From Alcanivorax sp. (GTDB lineage Bacteria; Pseudomonadota; Gammaproteobacteria; Pseudomonadales; Alcanivoracaceae): a DNA stretch of 14,796 nt. Below, one piece after another: positions 6,350-12,725 of the stretch (the stretch's first letter is position 1; the number at the start of each line of letters is the position of its first letter). The translations under genes and the position numbers were made by a program. The stretch covers positions 1 through 14,796 of the forward strand of contig SLJS01000307.1 in the NCBI GenBank assembly GCA_007135015.1. The letters run 5' to 3'. Under the pieces are notes generated by a model. It searched no databases. It was not told where the DNA came from and saw nothing but the letters and a program-made list of their open reading frames with translations.

Positions 6350-7295
6350 GGCGGACCCGTTGACGGCGTTCGAACTCCTGGACCCGCTGGCGCATATGCT
6401 CGGCGGTCTGCGGGGTGAGTACACTGCGCTGCTCGTCGCGCAGCTCAGCGCCGAGCGCGTGGGCTAAACGCCGGGTGGTTGCCAGCATCTGATCCAGCGC
6501 ATCCAGCGGCCGTCCCGGGCCCGGCATCCTGAGAAAGAAGGTCACACCGGCAAATGCTTCCTCTTCCATGCAGTCGATGTCGAAGGTGCCCGGCTCCACC
6601 GCATTGGCCATGCTGAACTGAAGCACTTCCCGGCCATCTTCCTCCCGGGTGTGGTAATGAAAGATGTTCATTTCGCCGAACCGCAGGCCGTTCTCCAGCA
6701 GCAGTTCAAGAAGCTGCCGTCCGTTGAAACGCTCACCGCTGCGCGCCAGCATGTGGATCACCAGCACTTCCAGCATGGGCTCATCGTGCCCCGCGGCTTG
6801 CGTGCGGGACGTCCTTGCGGAGGAATGCCGCGGGGCAGCACTGGCGGGTGCGGGCTCGGGTTCGAGGCGGGAATCCGGCCCGGCCGCGGGCTCCGGTTCA
6901 GGCTCCCGCGCGGACTCCGCTTCCGGCTCCGGCGCATCGTTACGCGCGGAGAAGACCGAAGGCAGGGGATCATCGTCGTCAATCGGCGGGTCTGCTTCAT
7001 TGTCGTCCGGAAACAGGCGCGGCTGTCTTGCCTGACGCTGTTCCGGGGGAGTTTCGTCCGGCTCCATGACCAGCGGCGGCGCATCGTCGCCGTTGCGGCG
7101 CACCACCCGCGCCGAGCCGACCAACTCGGGATTACGGTCCTCTTCCGGGTCGTCCCGGTCCTCGTTGCCGCCGGGGCGGATCCGCATCTGAAGCCGCCCC
7201 TGTCGCTCGCGCCAGACGCGACGCAGCCCGTCGGCGACGATCAGCAGGATCAGAATCACCAGAATGCCGATCAGGGTTTCCAGATTCAGCCCCAT
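6339..7295 (-). CDS. zipA: Cell division protein ZipA
   Basis: ZipA anchors FtsZ filaments to the cytoplasmic membrane at mid-cell in gammaproteobacteria. From ATG 7295 (GGAG four bases upstream) it is 318 residues. Residues 6-21 form the N-terminal membrane anchor (ETLIGILVILILLIVA). A charged stretch (22-70) follows, then a Pro/Glu-rich disordered linker (about 75-165, with PEPEAESAREPEPEP). The C-terminal FtsZ-binding domain is about 172-300: EVLVIHMLARSGERFNGRQL, GEMNIFHYH, FSMANAVEPGTFD and GVTFFLRMPGP match the ZipA_C fold. A tail rich in Arg (301-318) extends past the domain. It follows smc by 37 bp, and its stop overlaps the ligA start by 11 bp. The frame is open further upstream to 7367 but that part lacks homology. 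Confidence 0.95.
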   Translation of the reverse strand: MGLNLETLIGILVILILLIVADGLRRVWRERQGRLQMRIRPGGNEDRDDPEEDRNPELVGSARVVRRNGDDAPPLVMEPDETPPEQRQARQPRLFPDDNEADPPIDDDDPLPSVFSARNDAPEPEAESAREPEPEPAAGPDSRLEPEPAPASAAPRHSSARTSRTQAAGHDEPMLEVLVIHMLARSGERFNGRQLLELLLENGLRFGEMNIFHYHTREEDGREVLQFSMANAVEPGTFDIDCMEEEAFAGVTFFLRMPGPGRPLDALDQMLATTRRLAHALGAELRDEQRSVLTPQTAEHMRQRVQEFERRQRVRHVR

Positions 7296-7332
7296 GGGTC
7301 TCCAGTTCCTTGTCCAAGTCCGAAGAAGTCGA

Positions 7333-10300
7333 TCAGCCCGCGGCCATCTCCGCGGCTTCGTCCACATCCACGGAAACCAGGCGTGACACGCCCGGCTCGT
7401 GCATGGTTACCCCCATCAGCGTTTCGGCCATTTCCATGGTGATCTTGTTATGCGTAATGTAAATGAACTGCACCTTTTCCGACATCTCCCGCACCAGATT
7501 GCAGAAGCGCGTCACGTTGGCGTCATCCAGCGGCGCATCCACCTCGTCCAGCAGACAGAATGGCGCCGGATTGAGCTGGAAGATGGCGAACACCAGTGAC
7601 AGGGCCGTGAGCGCTTTTTCGCCGCCGGAGAGCTGGTGGATGGAGCTGTTGCGCTTGCCCGGAGGACGCGCCACGATCGCGATCCCCGTGTCGAGCAGGT
7701 CCTCTCCGGTCATTTCCAGGAAGGCGTGACCGCCGCCGAACACCTTCGGAAACAGCTCCTGAAGCCCCTGGTTGATGCGCTCGAAGTACTCGCGAAAGCG
7801 CGTGCGGGTTTCCCGGTCAATGCGGTTGATGGCATTTTCCAGCGTGCGCAGCGCGTCTTCCAGGTCCTCGTTCTGCTTGTCCAGATACTCCTTGCGTTCC
7901 AGCTGGGTCCGGTGCTCATCGATGGCGGCCAGGTTGATCTGGCCGAGACGCTGGATGCGCTGCGCAAGCTGCTCGAGCTCCTGGCTCCAGCGCTGCTCGT
8001 CGGCATCCTCCGGCAGGGTGCGCACCAGTTCCTCGGGGTCGAACTCCTGTTCCACCAGCTGCTCGTGGATGGTATTGCGCCGCACCTTGATTTCCTGCCA
8101 CTGCATGCGCTGCTGTTCCAGCCCGTCACGAACGTCCCGTGCCTGCTGCTCGTATCTCTGCCGGTTCTCCTCGCGCGCACGCATGTCGTGTTCCACCGTT
8201 TCCAGCTCCCGGCGGACCTCCATCAGGTGGCTTTCCTTCTCCTGGCGTTCGGCCAGCTTCTGTTCCAGCTGTTCACGAAGCTCCGCCTCCGGATCCTCGT
8301 CGCCCTGGCGCAACTGTTCCTCGAGCAGCGTCTTGCGCTCGCCCAGTGAGGCCACTCGCTCGTCCAGGCGAACCAGACCATCGCGCAGTGAATCCGCCTG
8401 GGTGCGCGCGGCCTGGACCTCCATGGCAAGGTGGTGCGCCTGGTCCCGCTCCTGGCGGGCCTTCTGCCTTGCCTCATCGAGCCGGGCCCGGCACTCGTCG
8501 CGGCGGGTCAGAAGGCCCTCGCGGCGCTCGTTGTCCTGCTCCATGGCATCCAGGGCCTCCGCCAGCGTCGCCCGGGCGGAACGCAGCTGCTCCTGCTCCT
8601 GCTCGCGCTGCTCACGGCTTTCCTCGAGCTCCCGCCCGAGGCGCTCACGGCGGGCGGTGATCTGTTCCAGCCGCACCTGGCGGGCACTCAGGCTGGCGTT
8701 GACCTCGCCGAGCTCGCGATTGAGCCGGCCGGCCCGCTGCTGGCTTTCCTCGCGCTGCTCCTCAAGGGAAGCCAGTCGTTCGCGGCCACTTTCCAGCGCC
8801 TGCTGTTCCTCCTCGATGCGGACCTGCTGCCGTTCAATCTCGGCTTCAAGCTCCTCGAGCTGTCGGCGACGCTCGAGAACGCCGGCTTCCCGGTCGCGTT
8901 CACGAACCACCTGCAGCCAGTCCCGGCCCAGATGAATCCCCTCGCGGGTCACCACCGACTCGCCGGGCGAAAGCCGCTCGCGCATGCCCAGGGCCTCCGC
9001 CAGGCTGTCCACGGCATGGACGCCATCCAGCCGGGCCGTCACGGGCCCGGATACCTTCTCCGCCAGCATGGGCGCGCCAGCGCCGCCGCCACTGGCCTGC
9101 GGACGGTCGGCGGTCAACAGGCACACCCGGCCGTGCTCCAGATCACCAAGCCACTGCTCGACCTGGTCCAGCCCCTCCACGCACACGCCCTGGAGGGCGT
9201 CGCCGAGCACCGTTTCCACGGCCCGTTCCCAGCCCGGTTCCACTTCCAGCCGGTCCGCCAGCCGTGCGTTGCCCTCCAGCCCGTGACGCGCCAGCCACTC
9301 GCTGACGCTGCCGTCATCGCCCATGGCCGCCTTCTGCAGTGCTTCCAGGGAGGCGTGACGGCTAAGGTGCTGCTGCAGATCCGTGCGGAGGCTGTCGAGA
9401 TGTCGGCTGCGTTCGGCGTTCTCGTTGCGCAGTACGCCCATTTCTTCCTGGAGCCGTTCACTGGCCTGCTCGGCTTCCTCGATCTGCTGGCGCAGTTGCC
9501 CGGCCTGCTCTTCCAGCTGGCGGGTTTCTTCGGTCAGCGGCCCGGAGTCCAGCTCCGCCTGTTCCTTCTGCATGCGCTCGAGCCGTTCGGCAAGGCGCTC
9601 GCTGGATTGTTCCAGGTGCTGGATGCGGGACTGCTCCACCTCGGCGGCACGGCGTGACTCCGAGGCCCGCTGATTGAAACTCTCCCATTCCTGCTGCCAC
9701 TGCTGCATGGCTTCATCGGCTTCGGAAAGCACCCGGGCCGCGGTCTCCTCACGCTCACGCGCCGCCTCCAGCTTCGGCTCCTGTTCCGCCAGGCGCTCGT
9801 CCAGTTCGGCAATCTTCTCGCGGTCCTCGCTCAGATGCCGGCTGCTCTCCTCCCAGCTCTGGCGTACGCCCTCGAGTTCCTCGGCCAGTTGCTGGCGGCG
9901 CTCGCGCTGGTGCTGGATGCTCTGTTCCAGCCGGGTGACTTCGCTGCCCAGCGCGTAGAACGCCTCCTGCGCCTGGTTGAAGCGCTCCTGCACCGCGCCA
10001 TGCTGCTCGCGCAGGCGCTCCAGCTCCGCATCCATTCCCCGGGCATCGGCGTTTCTCGCCTCCAGTTCCACTTCGCGCTCGCGCAGGGCCTTTTCCAGCT
10101 CCGAAGCCTGCTCATTGAGCAGTCGCCAGCGTAGCGCCTTCAGGAAGGCACTCTTCTGCCGCTCTTCTTCCTTGTACTGCTTGTACTTCTCCGCCGCCGC
10201 GGCCTGCCTTGCCAGGTGCCCGAGCTGGCGCTCGAGTTCCTCGCGGATATCATTGAGCCGCTCCAGATTCTCGCGGGTGCGGCGCATGCGATTTTCGGTT

Positions 10301-10836
10301 TCCCGACGGCGTTCCTTGTACTTGGAGATCCCCGCCGCCTCCTCGACATAAACCCGCAGTTCCTGCGGCTTGGCCTCGATCAGCCGCGAGATCATTCCCT
10401 GCTCGATGATCGCGTAACTGCGCGAACCCAGGCCCGTACCCAGGAACAGATCGGTAATGTCCTTGCGACGGCAACGGGTACCGTTGAGGAAGTACCCGGA
10501 TTGGCCGTCGCGGGTGACCTGACGCTTAACCGAGATCTCGGAATAGCCGGCAAACTCACCGCCGATCTTTCCCTCGGTGTTGTCAAAGACCAGTTCAATG
10601 GAAGCCTGCGCCACCGGCTTTCTGGCATTGGAGCCGTTGAAGATCACATCCGCCATGGACTCGCCACGCAGATGCTTCGCCGAGGACTCGCCCATTACCC
10701 AGCGAACGGCATCGATGATGTTCGACTTGCCACAGCCGTTGGGCCCAACGACCCCCGTCATGTTCGAGGGGAAATGGGCGGTTGTGGGATCCACGAAGGA
10801 CTTGAATCCGGCAAGTCGGGTACTTTTCAGTCGCAT
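7333..10836 (-). CDS. smc: Chromosome segregation protein SMC (condensin subunit)
   Basis: This is the ATPase of the SMC-ScpAB complex, which extrudes DNA loops and aligns sister chromosomes. The 1167 residues are near the usual family length. Walker A GPNGCGKSN is at 31-39 with Lys37, and the Q-loop IIEQG at 143-147. A long coiled coil rich in Glu/Arg/Gln runs from about 170 to 500. The compact hinge is about 505-650, and the returning coiled coil extends to about 1000. The C-terminal head carries the signature LSGGEKALTALSL (from 1069) and Walker B CLLDEVDAPLDD with Asp1097 and Glu1098, then a D-loop and ITHNK switch His. No frame break is seen. Its presence implies this species uses SMC and not MukBEF. 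It lies 226 bp downstream of gntR and is the first gene of the smc-zipA-ligA unit. Confidence 0.97.
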   Translation of the reverse strand: MRLKSTRLAGFKSFVDPTTAHFPSNMTGVVGPNGCGKSNIIDAVRWVMGESSAKHLRGESMADVIFNGSNARKPVAQASIELVFDNTEGKIGGEFAGYSEISVKRQVTRDGQSGYFLNGTRCRRKDITDLFLGTGLGSRSYAIIEQGMISRLIEAKPQELRVYVEEAAGISKYKERRRETENRMRRTRENLERLNDIREELERQLGHLARQAAAAEKYKQYKEEERQKSAFLKALRWRLLNEQASELEKALREREVELEARNADARGMDAELERLREQHGAVQERFNQAQEAFYALGSEVTRLEQSIQHQRERRQQLAEELEGVRQSWEESSRHLSEDREKIAELDERLAEQEPKLEAAREREETAARVLSEADEAMQQWQQEWESFNQRASESRRAAEVEQSRIQHLEQSSERLAERLERMQKEQAELDSGPLTEETRQLEEQAGQLRQQIEEAEQASERLQEEMGVLRNENAERSRHLDSLRTDLQQHLSRHASLEALQKAAMGDDGSVSEWLARHGLEGNARLADRLEVEPGWERAVETVLGDALQGVCVEGLDQVEQWLGDLEHGRVCLLTADRPQASGGGAGAPMLAEKVSGPVTARLDGVHAVDSLAEALGMRERLSPGESVVTREGIHLGRDWLQVVRERDREAGVLERRRQLEELEAEIERQQVRIEEEQQALESGRERLASLEEQREESQQRAGRLNRELGEVNASLSARQVRLEQITARRERLGRELEESREQREQEQEQLRSARATLAEALDAMEQDNERREGLLTRRDECRARLDEARQKARQERDQAHHLAMEVQAARTQADSLRDGLVRLDERVASLGERKTLLEEQLRQGDEDPEAELREQLEQKLAERQEKESHLMEVRRELETVEHDMRAREENRQRYEQQARDVRDGLEQQRMQWQEIKVRRNTIHEQLVEQEFDPEELVRTLPEDADEQRWSQELEQLAQRIQRLGQINLAAIDEHRTQLERKEYLDKQNEDLEDALRTLENAINRIDRETRTRFREYFERINQGLQELFPKVFGGGHAFLEMTGEDLLDTGIAIVARPPGKRNSSIHQLSGGEKALTALSLVFAIFQLNPAPFCLLDEVDAPLDDANVTRFCNLVREMSEKVQFIYITHNKITMEMAETLMGVTMHEPGVSRLVSVDVDEAAEMAAG

Positions 10837-10934
10837 AGGTGTTCAGGGCCTGTGCACGGGCGCCGCATCCGGCGGCGCATTCTGTTGAGAGCCGCATACC
10901 GGAGCCCGCGGGGGGTGCGGACTCCGAACGCAAG

Positions 10935-10962
10935 TGTATAGAAAATCGCGGCGCGGCACTAA
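10935..10962 (-). promoter_or_regulatory. Putative promoter of smc-zipA-ligA
   Basis: On the minus strand TATACA (10940-10935) is a fair -10 box. TTAGTG (10962-10957) is a poor -35 with a 16-bp spacer. It lies about 100 bp before the smc ATG. The word CGATTGTCGG (10964-10973), shared with the gntR operator candidate, sits right next to the -35 position. Confidence 0.35.
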
Positions 10963-10971
10963 CCGATTGTC

Positions 10972-11005
10972 GGCACACCGCCGCTGTGCGCGGCGGCGAC
11001 GTGCC
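10972..11005. other. Strong hairpin between gntR and smc
   Basis: CCGCCGC (10978-10984) pairs with GCGGCGG (10990-10996) around a 5-nt loop. A second outer stem pairs GGCAC (10972-10976) with GTGCC (11001-11005). No T run follows on either side, so a classic terminator is unlikely. It may reduce read-through from gntR into smc or be a protein-binding site. Confidence 0.5.
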
Positions 11006-11056
11006 AACCGTGCAACCTGCAAGTCATTGATTCGGCAGGCCCGCGGTCGCGAACCG

Positions 11057-11076
11057 GCCGGGCTATTCCGCCCGGC
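11057..11076 (-). terminator. Hairpin over the gntR stop codon
   Basis: A perfect 7-bp stem (GCCGGGC at 11057-11063 with GCCCGGC at 11070-11076) has a 6-nt loop containing most of the gntR TAG stop. There is no U tract. It could be a weak terminator or a 3'-end structure. Confidence 0.35.
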
Positions 11077-11767
11077 GCCTGCGCCGCTCGCCCCAGGCCA
11101 CCTCGATCTGGCGCGCGCGCTGGATCGAATCCTGCACCAGCGAGGACTGGTGCTCGGCGAACTCGCGGATGATCTCCAGCGCCGAGCGCGCGTCCCGGCG
11201 GAAAATGGTCTCGATGATCGCCTTGAAGAAGCCCAGGCATTCCTTCATTTCGTCCTGCTCCAGATGCAGGGCCATGTAATAGGCCCGCTGGATCGCCGGC
11301 TGCAGGTTCATCATGATGTCTTCCACGAAATCGTTCCGGGAAAAGGGGTACGCCAGCTCCAGGAACTCGAAGCTGCTGCGGAAGAATGCCTCCACATCCC
11401 GGTTGTCCGCGTCCGTCTGGAGCCGGTGAATCACCTCGATGAACGGGTCCAGGTCATCCTCGCCCATGACCTTGATGGCCTTGCGCACCACCAGCCCCAG
11501 AAGAATCTGCATGATCTCGTACAGACTCCGCACATGGGACTCGGACATCTCCTTCACCACGGCGCCGCGGCGGGGCAGGATATCGATGAGGTGGCGGCGC
11601 TGCAGGATCAGCAGGGCCTCGCGCACGGAGCCACGGCTGACGTCCAGTTCCGAGGCAATGCGCATTTCCTGCATCCGGTCACCGGCCAGCATCTCTCCGC
11701 GAATGATCTGCCCGGCCAGGTGCTCGGCGATCTGCTCGGCAAGGCTGTCCCTGGGTCTGAACGTCAT
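11063..11767 (-). CDS. GntR-family transcriptional regulator (FadR/FCD type)
   Basis: This 234-residue DNA-binding protein has an N-terminal winged helix (about 8-72; IIRGEMLAGDRMQEMRIASE then LDVSRGSVREALLILQ, typical GntR) and an all-helical effector domain (about 78-220) of FCD type. The FCD family normally binds a metal through three His. Here the FH motif is absent (FEF around 133-135), the second position appears to be Cys177, and only His206 of the last helix seems kept, so the usual metal site is probably lost. The tail is Arg-rich. ATG 11767 has AAGGGG 5 nt upstream and is chosen over a TTG at 11791. A palindrome lies over the putative promoter, which suggests autorepression. A GntR gene beside smc is also found in Pseudomonas. 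The effector is unknown. Confidence 0.88.
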   Translation of the reverse strand: MTFRPRDSLAEQIAEHLAGQIIRGEMLAGDRMQEMRIASELDVSRGSVREALLILQRRHLIDILPRRGAVVKEMSESHVRSLYEIMQILLGLVVRKAIKVMGEDDLDPFIEVIHRLQTDADNRDVEAFFRSSFEFLELAYPFSRNDFVEDIMMNLQPAIQRAYYMALHLEQDEMKECLGFFKAIIETIFRRDARSALEIIREFAEHQSSLVQDSIQRARQIEVAWGERRRRRAE

Positions 11768-11796
11768 GGATACCCCTTTTCTCACCGGCAATGCGA

Positions 11797-11823
11797 TTGT
11801 CGGACTATATTACAGTCCGGCAA
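11797..11823 (-). promoter_or_regulatory. Palindromic operator candidate over the gntR promoter
   Basis: A 27-bp near-palindrome is centred on 11810: TTG-N-CGGACT (11797-11806) mirrors AGTCCG-N-CAA (11814-11823), with two mismatched pairs in the whole. On the minus strand its centre contains TAATAT (11812-11807), a good -10 hexamer for gntR, while the -35 is weak. Binding there would block the promoter, which fits autorepression by the GntR dimer. This is inferred from symmetry and position. Confidence 0.55.
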
Positions 11824-11879
11824 CCCGGTGAAGCCGCCTGGCCTCTCCCTCGGCCAGTGACCCCGGCACCCCGGCAGGG

Positions 11880-11914
11880 TTACCCACAGATTCTGTGGAA
11901 AACTCTGTGGATGT
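11880..11914. promoter_or_regulatory. Cluster of DnaA-box-like sites
   Basis: Three 9-mers occur at 12-14 bp spacing. TTACCCACA (+, 11880-11888) has one mismatch to TTATCCACA. TTTTCCACA (-, 11902-11894) fits the relaxed consensus TTWTNCACA exactly. ACATCCACA (-, 11914-11906) has two mismatches. The first two are arranged as an inverted pair, with CCACAGA/TCTGTGG arms around one base (11884-11898). A fourth site, TTTTGCACA (-, 12091-12083), also fits TTWTNCACA. Clustering supports binding by DnaA. Function is not shown. Confidence 0.5.
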
Positions 11915-12096
11915 TTTGTCGGAAAGTCCCGTGAAGGCCCGGCATTCTCCGTTTTCGCCCACAATGATGAAAAAATGCCCAGCTCGGCAATTCCTTTTAA
12001 AACAACAACTTGCGACAATGAAATGTAAAATCAAGCACTTGCGCCTGATAGCTCCAAAGAGGATCAGGATCTGAGCAAAAGCTGTGCAAAACTTTT

Positions 12097-12120
12097 GCGC
12101 GATCCGGGCCGGAATCGCGC
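12097..12120 (-). terminator. GC-rich hairpin, terminator candidate after the envelope protein gene
   Basis: GCGCGATCCG (12097-12106) pairs with CGGAATCGCGC (12110-12120), about 10 bp with one bulged A and a three-base loop. It starts about 30 bp after the stop of the minus-strand gene at 12152. On that strand the stem is followed by AAAAGTTTT, so a true U tract is only partial. It may instead belong to the DnaA-box region. Confidence 0.4.
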
Positions 12121-12151
12121 TGGAGAGATTTTCGGGGGAAGGGTATGGGCG

Positions 12152-12610
12152 TTAGCGACGCAGCGTGGCCGTCACTCCTATGGTGAGCCGCGGTTCGACA
12201 TCTTCATTTCTTTCTTCGACTTCCTCCAGTACCGCCATGCCACTACTGACTGTCCAGCGTGTATGCTCGTTGACCCACTGGTAACCCAGTTCGGCGCCGG
12301 CACCGAGTCTTTCCCGCTGATGGCGCCCGTCCAGATCACCGGCCAGCACACCGGTAAAGAAACCACTCTCGGCGGTGCGACCACGCTCAATGCGCCGGCG
12401 CATTCCGGCCACCCAGCGTACTTCATCGAAACCGTCCCAGCCCCGTGAGGCAACATGCCCACCGGGAAGGATATAGAACGTATTCCGCTCGCCCGCCCAC
12501 TCGATATTGGGCCCGATCACCCCATTGACATACCCCGCGCCAAGCAGAAGCTCGGCACTGGCCAGACCAGGCAGGCAGAACAGGAAAGCTGTCAGCGCGC
12601 GTAGACGCAT
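12152..12610 (-). CDS. Small exported, probably beta-rich envelope protein, unknown function
   Basis: I do not recognise a named family. The 152-residue protein begins with a clear Sec signal peptide (MRLRALTAFLFCLPGLASA, cleavage predicted after Ala19). The mature part has alternating hydrophobic and polar stretches with many Gly and aromatic residues: LLLGAGYVNG, NTFYILPGG, EVRWVAGMRRRIE, GFFTGVLAGDL, RLGAGAELGYQWV, TRWTVSSGMAVLEEV and PRLTIGVTATLRR. That pattern fits a small outer-membrane barrel of about eight strands, although the last residues are Arg-Arg and not the usual aromatic end. The charged loop EEVEERNEDVEP precedes the last strand. The ATG at 12610 has only a weak AAGG site. 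It lies 115 bp after serA and borders the gene-free region. An opposite-strand frame is judged a shadow because this frame alone has a signal peptide. Confidence 0.72.
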   Translation of the reverse strand: MRLRALTAFLFCLPGLASAELLLGAGYVNGVIGPNIEWAGERNTFYILPGGHVASRGWDGFDEVRWVAGMRRRIERGRTAESGFFTGVLAGDLDGRHQRERLGAGAELGYQWVNEHTRWTVSSGMAVLEEVEERNEDVEPRLTIGVTATLRR

Positions 12611-12725
12611 GGGCCTTGAAACCTCATTATTGTTCTTTTCAGTCAGCGCCGCACAGCGACGCCAACGGCCATTGTGGCCAAGCTCTTCCGGTAAGGCAAG
12701 TCGCCGCGGCCGGCCGGATTCCGCC

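Larger units (their letters stand above)
11768..12151. other. 384-bp gene-free region with DnaA-box-like cluster
   Basis: No credible gene lies here; the open frames present have no recognisable protein features. Contents from left to right: the gntR ribosome site and palindrome; a GC-rich stretch; three box-like 9-mers at 11880-11914; an AT-rich stretch (about 11955-12045); three GATC sites (12062, 12068, 12101); a perfect 13-bp palindrome (GCAAAACTTTTGC, 12086-12098); and a strong GC hairpin (12097-12120). The base composition is clearly more AT-rich than the flanking genes. Confidence 0.7.

Noticed and set aside
6350..6424. LigA start 75 bp further upstream
   Set aside because: This extension lies within the end of zipA and adds residues with no match to LigA. 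ATG 6349 aligns with the usual N terminus.
7296..7367. ZipA start 72 bp further upstream
   Set aside because: It would place basic Trp/Arg-rich residues before the membrane anchor and overlap the end of smc. ATG 7295 gives the normal ZipA start.
7636..9657. Long plus-strand open frames opposite smc (up to 408 codons)
   Set aside because: They are Leu/Ala-rich or Ser/Arg-rich mirror translations of the coiled coil on the real strand, without their own ribosome sites or domains.
11782..12034. Two minus-strand frames of 74-78 codons in the gene-free region
   Set aside because: Odd composition and no domain. They overlap the promoter palindrome and DnaA-like boxes.
11768..12151. Chromosomal replication origin
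   Set aside because: Box cluster, AT-rich stretch and GATC sites are suggestive, but typical neighbours are missing and gene direction does not switch. Kept only as a DnaA-box cluster.
12095..12448. 117-codon plus-strand frame opposite the envelope protein
   Set aside because: No signal peptide or family. The minus frame has a convincing signal peptide and beta pattern.
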